DNA of 64,000 bases from CAVRXQ01 sp963849105 (GTDB lineage: Bacteria; Actinomycetota; Acidimicrobiia; Acidimicrobiales; Bog-793). The DNA is taken from positions 186,001 to 250,000 of the forward strand of contig CAWKGD010000005.1 in assembly GCA_963849105.1 (NCBI GenBank), written 5' to 3'. The number at the start of each line of letters is the position of its first letter. Positions within the stretch are counted from its first letter, which is position 1. Shown here piece after piece: positions 1 to 9,454 of the stretch. The position numbers and the translations under genes were made by a program. Below the pieces are notes generated by a model, which saw nothing but the letters and a program-made list of their open reading frames with translations, ran no database searches and was not told the DNA's origin.

Positions 1-125
1 TCCCGGCTCGGAGCGCCGGGCACCGCCTGCGCCCGCACCCGCTGACCGTCCTGAACGACGCGTAGCCGTGCCGAGCGAGATCCGGCGCGTCCACGCCGTG
101 CGATCGTGCCCGTCGTCGCGGTCAT
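1..125 (-). CDS. 5' end of the next dcw gene, probably ftsW (partial)
   Basis: An ATG at 125 overlaps the murD stop codon (ATGA) and the frame stays open to the window edge, giving about 41 residues. The peptide is very basic, as expected of a cytoplasmic N-terminus before the first membrane helix of an FtsW/RodA-type lipid II polymerase. In most dcw clusters ftsW follows murD, so the call rests on position and overlap. No diagnostic FtsW motif lies inside the window, and murG or a lineage-specific gene cannot be excluded. Confidence 0.4.
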   Translation of the reverse strand, partial: MTATTGTIARRGRAGSRSARLRVVQDGQRVRAQAVPGAPSR

Positions 126-1486
126 TGTTGGGCGCTTTCTTCAGCGAGCCGACGCACGGCGTCTTTGAAGTCGTCGCCACGCGCTTCGTACGACACGTAC
201 CAGTCGAACGAGGCGCAGCCCGGTGAGAGCAGCACCGCGTCGTCAGGGTGCGCGAGTGATGCGCCTGCGGCGACCGCGTCGACCATCGACTCGGCGCGGC
301 GCACGGGATAGTCGGGGGAAAAGGTCCGCTCGATCTCCGCAGCGGACTCTCCGATCGCGACAACGCCGCGCAGGATCGCGGAACCGCTCTCGCGCGTCGC
401 CGCCTTGATCACCGACAGATCGAGGCCCTTGTTCTTCCCGCCGAGGATGAGGACGACCGCGGGGAAGGCCTTCATCGCGGTCGCGACGGCGGCCGGTGTC
501 GTCGCCTTCGAGTCGTCGTAGTACGCGACCTGGGACACCGTCGCGACACGTTCGAGTCGGTGCGCCGGCGGGGAGGTTGTACGCAGCGCCTCGAGCACTC
601 CCTCGCGGGTCGCGCCCGACTCGAGGGCGGTGACGAGCGCGGCGAGCGCGTTCAGCCGGTCGTGTGGCAGGTCTCGGACGAGGTCGCTCGAACGCGCCAG
701 AACCGTGCCGTCAGCCGCGATCATTTCGTCACCGTCGAGCCGGTAGTCACCCTTTGCGGCGCCAAATGTCACCACCCGACCGGCGGCACGTGCCGCAGTC
801 GCCGCGATAGTTTCGTCGTCGGCGTTCGCGATGGCGACATCGCCTTCGCGTTGGTGCGCCCAGATCCCCGCCTTCGCCGCGAAGTATTCGCCGGTCGAAA
901 CATGCCAGTCGAGATGGTTTGGAGCGAAGTTCAGCCACGTTCCGACGGCCGGGCGGAACGTCGGTGACCGCGCGAGCTGGAACGAGGAAACTTCGGCGAC
1001 GACGACATCGAGGTCGTCACGGCCCACAACCGAGATCAACGGGACCCCGATGTTGCCGGTCGCTTCTGACCGGCGCCCCGACGCCCGCAGCATCGCGCTC
1101 ACGAGCTCGACGACGGTCGTTTTTCCGTTCGTGCCGGTAACGGCGACGATCGGCGGACGGATCATCCACGAGGCGAGCTCGATCTCCGAGACGATGTTCT
1201 CGCGGTTCGCCGCGGAGAACACCGGGTGGCTCGGCGGCACCCCGGGACTTGCGACAACGAGGTCGACCCCGTGGACGAGCGTGCGCAATGCGTCACGCTC
1301 TGGTGTGCGACGTACCTCGATGCCGGAACGGTCCAGGGTCGCGTCGACGACCGCCTCCGAATCGTCGATCGCGATCACGGCGATGCCGCGTTCTTTGAGC
1401 ACCTTCGCGACCGCTTGTCCCGTCCTCGCGAATCCGACGACGAGGACGCGCCGCAGCGCCGTGATGTCTCTCGCGGTGGTCGTCAT
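122..1486 (-). CDS. murD: UDP-N-acetylmuramoyl-L-alanine--D-glutamate ligase MurD
   Basis: Adds D-glutamate to UDP-MurNAc-L-alanine with ATP, the second amino-acid step of cytoplasmic peptidoglycan precursor synthesis. At 454 residues it has normal length. The N-terminal Rossmann-like nucleotide-sugar domain (VLVVGFARTG near residue 14) is followed by the ATP loop GTNGKTT at 118-124. The C-terminal domain carries the family signature SPGCASFDWYVSYEARGDDF. The start is the ATG at 1486, which overlaps the mraY stop by four bases. A longer upstream reading frame exists but runs antisense to no conserved domain and is rejected. Co-transcribed with the dcw operon. Confidence 0.95.
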   Translation of the reverse strand: MTTTARDITALRRVLVVGFARTGQAVAKVLKERGIAVIAIDDSEAVVDATLDRSGIEVRRTPERDALRTLVHGVDLVVASPGVPPSHPVFSAANRENIVSEIELASWMIRPPIVAVTGTNGKTTVVELVSAMLRASGRRSEATGNIGVPLISVVGRDDLDVVVAEVSSFQLARSPTFRPAVGTWLNFAPNHLDWHVSTGEYFAAKAGIWAHQREGDVAIANADDETIAATAARAAGRVVTFGAAKGDYRLDGDEMIAADGTVLARSSDLVRDLPHDRLNALAALVTALESGATREGVLEALRTTSPPAHRLERVATVSQVAYYDDSKATTPAAVATAMKAFPAVVLILGGKNKGLDLSVIKAATRESGSAILRGVVAIGESAAEIERTFSPDYPVRRAESMVDAVAAGASLAHPDDAVLLSPGCASFDWYVSYEARGDDFKDAVRRLAEESAQQ

Positions 1487-2517
1487 AGCAATGACCTCAC
1501 GCCCAAGAAGTCGGCATAGAAGATTCCGAGCCCGAGCGCGGTGCACAGTCCCGAGAAGATCCAGAACCGGACGATGACGGTCGTCTCCGGCCAGCCCACA
1601 AGTTCGAAGTGATGGTGGATCGGTGCCATTCTGAAGATGCGCGTATGAAACATCCGGAAGCTCACGACCTGCGCGACGACCGACAACGTGACGACGAGGA
1701 ACAGCCCGCCGATGATCGGCAGCAGCAGCTGCAGGTTCATCTCGAGGGCGAGACAGGCGAGCGCGGTACCGATGGCGAGCGAACCGGTGTCGCCCATGAA
1801 GATGCGCGCCGGCGCCGCGTTCCACCATAAAAAGCCGACGCACGCGCCACCCATCGCGACTGCGATCAGCGCGAGATCGAGCGACGGGTGCACGTGGTAG
1901 ATGCGGACGTGACGGTACTCCCAGTAGCCGATCAGCGTGAAGCCGACGAAGCTGATACCCGCCGCGCCGGCTGCGAGGCCATCGAGCCCGTCGGTGAGGT
2001 TCACCGCGTTCGATTCGGCGGTCATGATGAACGTCGCCCAGACGACCCAGCCCGCGGCGCCGAGTCCGACGCCGGGGATGCTCTCCCGAGTGAACGAAAG
2101 GGTCGTGCTCGCGTGCGCGAAATGTTCGGCCAGAAGCGCGAACGCGACGCCGAGGATGATCTGCAGAATGAGCTTGCCGCGCTTGTCGAGTCCGAGACTT
2201 CGCCGGCGGCTCACCTTCAACCAGTCGTCCCAGGCGCCGATCGTGCCGGCGAGGATGATCGCGCCGAGCGCGAGCGCCCCGGCAACGGTGAACGGCGTCG
2301 CCGTGCCGACGTGACCGAACAGGTAGCCGATCGTCGCCGCGAGGATCAACGCGACCCCGCCCATGGTCGGCGTCCCCGCCTTCATGACGTGGTACGCCGG
2401 GCCATCCTCGCGGATTTGCTGACCGATGCGGCGCGTGACGAGGGCGCGCATCAACAGCGGGGTACCGAAGCCGGCAACAAGAAGGGCGACCGTGCCGGCC
2501 TCGAAAATCGAGATCAC
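1483..2517 (-). CDS. mraY: Phospho-N-acetylmuramoyl-pentapeptide-transferase MraY
   Basis: Integral membrane enzyme that moves phospho-MurNAc-pentapeptide onto undecaprenyl phosphate to make lipid I. The 344-residue protein shows about ten hydrophobic segments and the family motifs GAWDDWLK, NAVNLTDGLDG, FMGDTGSLAIG and the His cluster PIHHHFELVGW. The GTG at 2517 was chosen because it gives the usual short N-terminus (VISIFEAG) and a GTGA overlap with the murE stop; an ATG at 2568 would add 17 polar residues inside murE. Direct coupling to murE leaves no room for murF, which normally sits between these two genes. Confidence 0.95.
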   Translation of the reverse strand: MISIFEAGTVALLVAGFGTPLLMRALVTRRIGQQIREDGPAYHVMKAGTPTMGGVALILAATIGYLFGHVGTATPFTVAGALALGAIILAGTIGAWDDWLKVSRRRSLGLDKRGKLILQIILGVAFALLAEHFAHASTTLSFTRESIPGVGLGAAGWVVWATFIMTAESNAVNLTDGLDGLAAGAAGISFVGFTLIGYWEYRHVRIYHVHPSLDLALIAVAMGGACVGFLWWNAAPARIFMGDTGSLAIGTALACLALEMNLQLLLPIIGGLFLVVTLSVVAQVVSFRMFHTRIFRMAPIHHHFELVGWPETTVIVRFWIFSGLCTALGLGIFYADFLGVRSLL

Positions 2518-4031
2518 TGCGCGCCCGCTTCTCCCTCGATCCCGGGCCTCTGACGTTTCGCGCGCCACGAAAGCCGAGCGAGCTCGTCGCGTACGACCTT
2601 TCGGTCGTCGAAGGGGACCGACCCGTCGGCGAATTCCTGGATCGTCTCGTGTCCCTTGCCGGCGACGACGACGACGTCACCCGGCTTCGCCGAGCGGAGT
2701 GCTTCGAGGATCGCCGAGCGACGGTCGAGCTCTACGACGACCTCGGCCCGACCCGACATCCCGGCTCTCACATCCTCGACGATCTGGTTCGGATCCTCGC
2801 TGCGCGGATTGTCGTTCGTCAGCACGACGACGTCCGCCAACCGGGACGCGATCGCGCCCATCGCCGGGCGCTTGCCCCGGTCGCGATCCCCGCCCGCGCC
2901 GAAGACGAGGATCACGGAGGAGCGGTCGGCGCTCCCATTTTTCTTCTGGTCTCGACGCACCGCGCGCAGCACCTCTTCCAGGCCCGCCGGGGTGTGCGCG
3001 TAATCGACGATCGCGACGACCCCGTTGTCCGATTCCACCGCCTCGAATCGCCCCGGCACGCGCTCGGCTTTGGCGAGGCCCTCGACGATCGCGTCGGGCC
3101 CGACGCCGAGGGCGCGCGCCGTGCACGCCGCGGCGAGCGCGTTCTTGACGTTGAACTCCCCACCGATCGGGAAGACCACGTCGCGCCCACCGAGCCGGAA
3201 GCGCGAGGAGGCCAATCCGACTTCCAAGTTGCTCGCGTCCTCGAGCGAGTACGAGACCGTAGGGATCTGGCTCTTCGCGATCAATCTCCGTCCGTACTCA
3301 TCGTCTCGATTGACGACCGCGAAGCGGGCACGCTCGGGTGTGAACAACTCCGCCTTGGCGGCGAAGTACGCCTCCATCGACTGGTGGAAGTCGAGGTGAT
3401 CCTGTGACAGGTTCGTGAACACGGCGACGTCGAATTGGATCCCATCGACGCGATGTTGCGTGAGCGCGTGCGACGTCACCTCCATCGCGCAGGCAACCGT
3501 TCCCTTTTCGTACAGATCGAGAAGTGCCCGCTGCAGTTGCGGCGACTCGGGCGTCGTCCGCGCGCCACCGAGGGTGCCGATGACGCCCGTCGCCCACCCT
3601 TCGACATCCAAAATGTCCCGCAAAAGCTGCGTCGTCGTCGTCTTACCGTTGGTACCGGTGACCCCGACCATCCGCAGCTTTCGCGCCGGGTCGTCGTAGA
3701 ACGCGCAAGCGGCGAGCGACATCGCTTGGCGCGCCGTCCCCGGTGCGACGACGAGTTGAGCGGAGGCGCCGACCTCTGCTCCCAAGGTGTGTTCGCAAAT
3801 GAAGGCGACGGCGCCGCGCCGGTACGCCTTCGGGGCGAATTCATGGCCGTCGGCGTGTTCGCCGACGAGACAGCAAAAGAGCGCCCCTCGCACAACGCTG
3901 CGATGGTCGAATGCCACCTGGGTCACGCCGACGCCATTCGTTTGACCGACGACCGCGAGCGGCTGCATGCGCTCCACGATCTTTTCGATCGCCACACCAG
4001 CGGATTCATCCAACACGGCCAGACTCGTCAC
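2514..4031 (-). CDS. murE: UDP-MurNAc-tripeptide ligase MurE (meso-diaminopimelate type)
   Basis: Attaches the third stem-peptide residue to UDP-MurNAc-L-Ala-D-Glu. The 505 residues carry the ATP loop GTNGKTT at 126-132, a YAHTPAGLE segment near 344 and DNPRSEDP at 407-414. The DNPR motif is the established signature of enzymes that use meso-diaminopimelate rather than lysine, so the wall is predicted to be DAP-type. That agrees with the dapE, dapD and dapF genes at 30-34 kb. Starts with GTG at 4031, overlapping the ftsI stop as GTGA. Confidence 0.96.
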   Translation of the reverse strand: MTSLAVLDESAGVAIEKIVERMQPLAVVGQTNGVGVTQVAFDHRSVVRGALFCCLVGEHADGHEFAPKAYRRGAVAFICEHTLGAEVGASAQLVVAPGTARQAMSLAACAFYDDPARKLRMVGVTGTNGKTTTTQLLRDILDVEGWATGVIGTLGGARTTPESPQLQRALLDLYEKGTVACAMEVTSHALTQHRVDGIQFDVAVFTNLSQDHLDFHQSMEAYFAAKAELFTPERARFAVVNRDDEYGRRLIAKSQIPTVSYSLEDASNLEVGLASSRFRLGGRDVVFPIGGEFNVKNALAAACTARALGVGPDAIVEGLAKAERVPGRFEAVESDNGVVAIVDYAHTPAGLEEVLRAVRRDQKKNGSADRSSVILVFGAGGDRDRGKRPAMGAIASRLADVVVLTNDNPRSEDPNQIVEDVRAGMSGRAEVVVELDRRSAILEALRSAKPGDVVVVAGKGHETIQEFADGSVPFDDRKVVRDELARLSWRAKRQRPGIEGEAGAQ

Positions 4032-5761
4032 TTTGAACCGCCACGCCGCAACGTCGAAGCCAAGGTCGTCGAAGCCGCAGGCGGCGCGATGTCGAAGCGC
4101 CTCAGTGCGTACTGCATGATCTTCGAGAAGACCGGTGCAGACACCGACCCACCGTAGATCGGTGTGGGGTGGTTCAAGACCACGATGCCGGAGAGCCGGG
4201 GGGCCTGCGCCGGAACGAAACCGACGAAGGTCGCGTTCCAGTCACCGGGCACGTAGCCGAGTCCGGTGGGGTCAGGGACCTGGGCGGTGCCGGTCTTTCC
4301 GGCGACGGTGTAGCCGGGGATGTGCGCGAGCACCGCGGTGCCGTCCTGCACGACGCCTTCAAGCATCGGAACGAGTTGGCGAACCGTCGAAGTGTCGATC
4401 ACCCGCCGGCCGACGTGCGCGGCGAGGAGATGCTCGACGCCTTTGTCGTTCACGAGGCCTTGGACGAGGTGCGGCGTGACGAGGACGCCGTCGTTGGCGA
4501 CCGCGTTGTACGCGTCGAGGATCTGCAACGGCGTCACCGCGATCCCCGTCCCGATCGGCACCGAAGCGGCGGACGATCCGTACCATGTCGCCGGGGAACC
4601 GACGATCCCCGCCGACTCGCCCGGCCAGTTGAGCCCCGTCAGGTGGCCGAAGCCATAGGAATTCAACGCGTCGTAGAGCCGCTGTTCGCCGAGACGTTGG
4701 GCGATCTCGATCGTGCCGACGTTCGACGACTGGGCGAGGATCTGGGAGACCGGCATCGGTTGCGTCGGGTGGAAATCGGCGTCTTGGAACTCATAGCCCC
4801 CGACGTTGATCTGGTAGGGGACGGTGAACACCGTCGACGGCGTGATCAGACCGTCTTGGAGCGCGAACGAAACCGTGGCGAGCTTCATCACCGACCCCGG
4901 CTGGTAGACGTTCGTCACGGCGAGATTCTCTGGCGCAGAGACGATCACCCCGTGCCGTGCCCGCACGAGGTCGACCATCGCCAGAATGGCACCGGTGTGG
5001 ACATCCATGATCACCGCGATGCCGCTGTCGGCGCCGGTCGAGCGCATCTCTGCGGCGACGTCGCGCTCCGTCTCGACCTGCAACGGTTCGTCGATGGTCA
5101 GCACGATGCCCGAACCAGCGTGGGGCGCGACGACGTCGCGCGGTTTCGTCGGAAGCGTGATACCGCCCGGGGCGACTGCCGCGATCTCGCTGCCGACGCG
5201 ACCGGCAAGCAGATCGTTGTACGCATACTCGATCCCCGAGTAACCGTCGTTCGCCGAGTTCACGTCGCCGAGGATCGGCTGGAAGACGCCGTCGCTGGAG
5301 GTGACGCGCTGTTCGACGGGGGTAAACGTCAACCCCGCGAAAGCCTCCGCCTCGATCGGGTCTACGACCTTGGCCGAGAGCGACTGTGCGATGACGACGT
5401 AACCGCTCTTTTCCGAAAGTTCGCGCGCGAGCTGAGAGACGCGCGCGTGGAGCAACGGCGCGAGGGCGCTCGCTTCCCGGTCGGGGTGGGTGATCTGAAA
5501 GTCGTCGGCGATAATGCTCGTGCGTTGCACCGAGACCGCTAACACGTTGCCGGTGCTGTCGTAGATCGCTCCCCTTGTCGCCGGCAGCGCGACCTTCTGT
5601 TCGACCTCGCCGCTCAAGTATGCGGCGTAGTGCGAACCGTCGAACACCTGGACGAGGACGAGACGTATGCCGAGCCCAGCGACGAGGAAGATTGCGACGG
5701 CAGAGATTCGTCGAAGCCGGATGGTCGACGCGGACGGGCGGCGTCGTCGGCCTGGGCTCAC
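4028..5761 (-). CDS. ftsI: Septal penicillin-binding protein FtsI / PBP3 family transpeptidase
   Basis: Class B penicillin-binding protein that cross-links septal peptidoglycan together with FtsW. A short basic cytoplasmic tail precedes one signal-anchor helix (about residues 18-40). The dimerisation region includes ATRGAIYDSTGNVLA at 61-75. The transpeptidase domain has all three active-site motifs: SVMK (290-293), SSN (345-347) and KTGT (489-492). The length of 577 residues is normal and no PASTA repeats are present. The GTG start at 5761 overlaps the stop of the ftsL-like gene. Its place between ftsL and murE is canonical. Confidence 0.94.
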   Translation of the reverse strand: MSPGRRRRPSASTIRLRRISAVAIFLVAGLGIRLVLVQVFDGSHYAAYLSGEVEQKVALPATRGAIYDSTGNVLAVSVQRTSIIADDFQITHPDREASALAPLLHARVSQLARELSEKSGYVVIAQSLSAKVVDPIEAEAFAGLTFTPVEQRVTSSDGVFQPILGDVNSANDGYSGIEYAYNDLLAGRVGSEIAAVAPGGITLPTKPRDVVAPHAGSGIVLTIDEPLQVETERDVAAEMRSTGADSGIAVIMDVHTGAILAMVDLVRARHGVIVSAPENLAVTNVYQPGSVMKLATVSFALQDGLITPSTVFTVPYQINVGGYEFQDADFHPTQPMPVSQILAQSSNVGTIEIAQRLGEQRLYDALNSYGFGHLTGLNWPGESAGIVGSPATWYGSSAASVPIGTGIAVTPLQILDAYNAVANDGVLVTPHLVQGLVNDKGVEHLLAAHVGRRVIDTSTVRQLVPMLEGVVQDGTAVLAHIPGYTVAGKTGTAQVPDPTGLGYVPGDWNATFVGFVPAQAPRLSGIVVLNHPTPIYGGSVSAPVFSKIMQYALRRFDIAPPAASTTLASTLRRGGSK

Positions 5762-6192
5762 CGACTCGACCTCTTCGCGGCCGCGATCACGGTCGGTCCG
5801 GGATTAACCGGCGCGAGGTAGACGACAGCTTGCGGTACGACCATTCCGTAGCGCCCTTCCGCGATCTCGACGATGCGCGCAGGTGATTCGAGCTTCGACA
5901 GGGTGAACTCGAGGTTTTGATCGCGCGCAACGGCGGCAGAGAGCGACTTCTGGGCTTGGTCGAGCTCGACTTGATGGGCGGCGACGATCGCTTGGCCCGC
6001 CGCGACCGCGAACAATGCGGCTGCAACGAATCCGACCGAGCTGACGACGAGCAGCCGCGTGCGCCGGCGCAATATCCGACGGTTGGGCGCGTTGTGGTCG
6101 ACGACCGTGGATCGGCGCTGAGCGCGCTTTTTTGGCGAGCCGGTGGTGCACCGCGTGCGCGGTGTCGCCGGAAGAGGACGCGCCGCGGCCAT
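5758..6192 (-). CDS. ftsL: FtsL-like septum formation protein
   Basis: Small bitopic division protein expected to form a complex with the DivIC and DivIB homologues and to help activate FtsWI. The 144 residues comprise a basic cytoplasmic region of about 45, a single transmembrane helix (roughly 47-70), then an extracytoplasmic segment rich in Ala, Gln and Leu that could form the usual coiled coil (about 70-100). FtsL is poorly conserved in sequence, so the assignment relies on topology, size and position between rsmH and ftsI. The ATG at 6192 shares one base with the rsmH stop (TAATG). Confidence 0.8.
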   Translation of the reverse strand: MAAARPLPATPRTRCTTGSPKKRAQRRSTVVDHNAPNRRILRRRTRLLVVSSVGFVAAALFAVAAGQAIVAAHQVELDQAQKSLSAAVARDQNLEFTLSKLESPARIVEIAEGRYGMVVPQAVVYLAPVNPGPTVIAAAKRSSR

Positions 6193-7163
6193 TAGGGCTC
6201 GGTCTCTTCGGCTGCTACTGAAAGGCGCTCGATGGCGCGCAGGCGCGCCTCGCGCGCTCGTGGGTTGCGCGCCACCTCGTCAGGTCCGGGACGCTCTGCC
6301 CCCTTCGTGAGTACGCGTGCCCGCGGCGTTGCCCCGCAGCTGCACGGCAACCCCGGCGGGCACGTGCAGTGCGCGGTCGACCAGGAGCGGAAACGCCGCT
6401 TCACGATGCGGTCCTCGCCAGAGTGGTACGAGATGACGACGATCCGTCCTGCGGGCGCGACGAGATCGATGCTCTTGTCAAGCGCGACCTCGAGAGCGCT
6501 GAGTTCATCGTTGACGGCGACACGCAGCGCCTGGAAGACGCGCCGCGCCGGGTGGCCGCGACGGCGATGCGCGGCCGGGACCGCGTCGGAGACGACTCTT
6601 GCGAGTTGTCCGGTCGTCGCGATCGGGCGGTGCCGCACGATGGCGTCGGCGATGCGCCGGCCGGACCGCTCCTCGCCGTGCAGGCGGAACAGTTCGACGA
6701 GTTCCTCGACGTCGGCGGTGTTGACGAGGTCACCCGCGGAGGTCGGCGCGTCGAGATCCATGCGCATATCGAGTGGACCCTCGAGGCGGTAGCTGAATCC
6801 CCGCCGCGGCTCGTCGAGCTGGTGCGAGCTCACGCCGAGGTCGAAAAGGAAGGCCGAGATGCCCCCTTCTGGCGCGAGGCCCGATTGCGGAAGGGCAGCG
6901 AGGATTGAGTCGAGTTCGTCGAAGCGGCCGCGGCGCACGACCGCCCGTCCGCCGAACGCACCGAGACGTTCGTCGGCGACGGCGAGCGCCTCCTCGTCCT
7001 GGTCGATCCCGACGACCACGACGTCGCGCCGATCATCGAGGATCGCCGCGGCGTGACCTCCACCGCCCACCGTCGCGTCGACGACGACGCCCGGAGGGCA
7101 GGGGCGGAGGAGATCGAGGACCTCGTCGACCATCACTGCCACGTGGAAGGTTCCCTGGCTCAT
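6192..7163 (-). CDS. rsmH: 16S rRNA (cytosine-1402-N4) methyltransferase RsmH (MraW)
   Basis: SAM-dependent enzyme that methylates N4 of C1402 in the decoding centre of 16S rRNA. The 323-residue product starts MSQGTFHVAVMVDEV and contains the SAM loop DATVGGGGHAA, the DLGVSSHQLDEPRRGFSY block and the C-terminal ISYHSGEDRIVKRRF motif. The ATG at 7163 is preceded by a GGGGAG ribosome site about six bases away and matches the normal family N-terminus. The frame is open for another 135 codons upstream, but that part shows no conservation. The start codon and its ribosome site lie in one arm of a 26-base inverted repeat (see regulatory entry), so translation may be structurally controlled. Confidence 0.95.
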   Translation of the reverse strand: MSQGTFHVAVMVDEVLDLLRPCPPGVVVDATVGGGGHAAAILDDRRDVVVVGIDQDEEALAVADERLGAFGGRAVVRRGRFDELDSILAALPQSGLAPEGGISAFLFDLGVSSHQLDEPRRGFSYRLEGPLDMRMDLDAPTSAGDLVNTADVEELVELFRLHGEERSGRRIADAIVRHRPIATTGQLARVVSDAVPAAHRRRGHPARRVFQALRVAVNDELSALEVALDKSIDLVAPAGRIVVISYHSGEDRIVKRRFRSWSTAHCTCPPGLPCSCGATPRARVLTKGAERPGPDEVARNPRAREARLRAIERLSVAAEETEP

Positions 7164-7285
7164 CCGCAGCTCCCCGACCGCGTCCGGGGTGAAGGGAACC
7201 CCGTCAAGCGGATGGAGATGAGCGGAGAGGGGTGGATGCTGACCATCAGCAAGCGCAGCCGGGGAGCTGCGGATGGGCCAGGAAA
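7151..7285 (-). promoter_or_regulatory. Structured mRNA leader sequestering the rsmH start
   Basis: Two 26-base arms, 7151-7176 and 7260-7285, are inverted copies matching at 24 of 26 positions; the central 15 bases (7161-7175 with 7261-7275) pair perfectly. The downstream arm contains the rsmH ribosome-binding site, the ATG and codons 2-5. The 83-base loop holds two more perfect hairpins: 7185-7190 with 7198-7203 and 7237-7242 with 7246-7251. The whole lies in the 206-base mraZ-rsmH gap and would be transcribed from the mraZ promoter. Folding would hide the start, so a cis-acting RNA switch or attenuator is inferred. A structured RNA called the mraW motif is known at this position in mycobacteria; whether this one is related is untested. 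Confidence 0.6.
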
Positions 7286-7369
7286 CCCCGGTGTTAGAAG
7301 GCGAACCGAGCGGGTCGAGCACGACCGCTGCGAGGGCAGCTGCGGGACGAGCACGGGTGGTCGACTCGC

Positions 7370-7792
7370 TCACGATCGGACTGAGTGGTCGTGCTCGAGA
7401 GGGAGGAGCTCCTTCGAAGCCCAGCGATCGGGTGACCACAGCTCGACGTGGTCGTAGACACCAATCACGATCACTTCGCGCTCGAGCGCCGCGTACTCGC
7501 GCAGCTCGGCGACGATCAGGATCCGACCCTGGGTGTCTTGCTCGATCTCCGCCACCTTGGCGGACCACTCCCGCATCGCGTTGCGCGACGCGGTGTCGAC
7601 CGCTTGCGACTGGCGGCTCTCGATTTCTTCTTGGAAGGTCTCAATCGGCCACAACGCGAGACAGTGCTCCAGGTGCGCCGTGAGGAAAAAGCGCGCCCCG
7701 AGCCTGTTCCGCAGGCGCGAGGGGAGGATCAGCCGGCCCTTGGTGTCGAGGGAGTGGTCGTACCTCCCAAAAAAGCTGGACTCGGGGCCCAA
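7370..7792 (-). CDS. mraZ: Transcriptional regulator MraZ
   Basis: First gene of the dcw operon and its DNA-binding regulator, forming a ring-shaped oligomer of AbrB-like domains. The 140 residues contain both MraZ repeats: FFGRYDHSLDTKGRLILPSRLR at the N-terminus and DTQGRILIVAELREYAALEREVIVIGV in the second half. The start is taken as TTG at 7792, because a strong AGGAGG ribosome site lies nine to ten bases upstream (7804-7809) and the next codons give the usual N-terminus. No ATG or GTG alternative fits. It is expected to bind the repeats at 7845-7870 in its own promoter. Confidence 0.93.
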   Translation of the reverse strand: MGPESSFFGRYDHSLDTKGRLILPSRLRNRLGARFFLTAHLEHCLALWPIETFQEEIESRQSQAVDTASRNAMREWSAKVAEIEQDTQGRILIVAELREYAALEREVIVIGVYDHVELWSPDRWASKELLPLEHDHSVRS

Positions 7793-7844
7793 CGTGACGA
7801 TCCCTCCTGGAGGCCACCGCGGCGATCGGTTAGATCGCCCCTCT

Positions 7845-7870
7845 CCCTAGCCCTCCACTTCGCGCCACTT
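7845..7870 (-). promoter_or_regulatory. Putative MraZ operator (10-base spaced AAGTGG repeats)
   Basis: On the minus strand, AAGTGG occurs at 7865-7870 and again at 7855-7860, exactly ten bases apart, followed by a degenerate third copy CTAGGG at 7845-7850. MraZ is known to bind several short G-rich direct repeats with about one helical turn spacing upstream of its own gene. The upstream repeat overlaps the -10 hexamer at 7867-7872, which fits negative autoregulation. Confidence 0.55.
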
Positions 7871-7895
7871 TAAGACCCCCGCCCGCCACGGTCAA
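7867..7895 (-). promoter_or_regulatory. Predicted promoter of the dcw operon (mraZ)
   Basis: TTGACC (7890-7895) and TAAAGT (7867-7872) on the minus strand are separated by 17 bases, a near-consensus vegetative promoter. Transcription would start near 7860, about 70 bases before the mraZ start. The -10 element overlaps the first AAGTGG repeat. Confidence 0.6.
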
Positions 7896-7977
7896 CCACC
7901 AGGGCGTTCGCGTCCCCTATCGAGAACGGTTTGGATCGCCGCAGAAGGCGGAGACATCAGCGGGCCCTCGGGCGCGA

Positions 7978-8004
7978 CGAAGCCCGACCAAAAGCCGGGC
8001 TTCG
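7978..8004 (-). terminator. Possible factor-independent terminator after pntB
   Basis: A perfect nine-base stem (CGAAGCCCG at 7978-7986 paired with 7996-8004) with a nine-base loop lies 26 bases downstream of the pntB stop. There is no T-run, which is common for hairpin terminators in high-GC actinobacteria. It separates the transhydrogenase operon from the mraZ promoter. Confidence 0.45.
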
Positions 8005-8029
8005 AGTGGCGTGGCGCGCGGCCGGTTAG

Positions 8030-9453
<1,424 letters not shown>

Positions 9454-9454
<1 letters not shown>

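Noticed and set aside
560..967. Plus-strand open frames opposite murD, murE and other minus-strand genes
   Set aside because: Arg/Asp/Val-rich compositions, no domain, no ribosome sites; they mirror the codon bias of the real genes.
1487..2680. Upstream extension of the murD frame to 2680, giving a very long protein
   Set aside because: The extra part is an Arg-rich shadow of mraY in another frame; the ATG at 1486 overlaps the mraY stop and fits the family start.
7164..7568. N-terminal extension of RsmH by 135 residues
   Set aside because: No similarity to the family, runs through the structured leader and into mraZ; long open frames are common by chance at this GC content.
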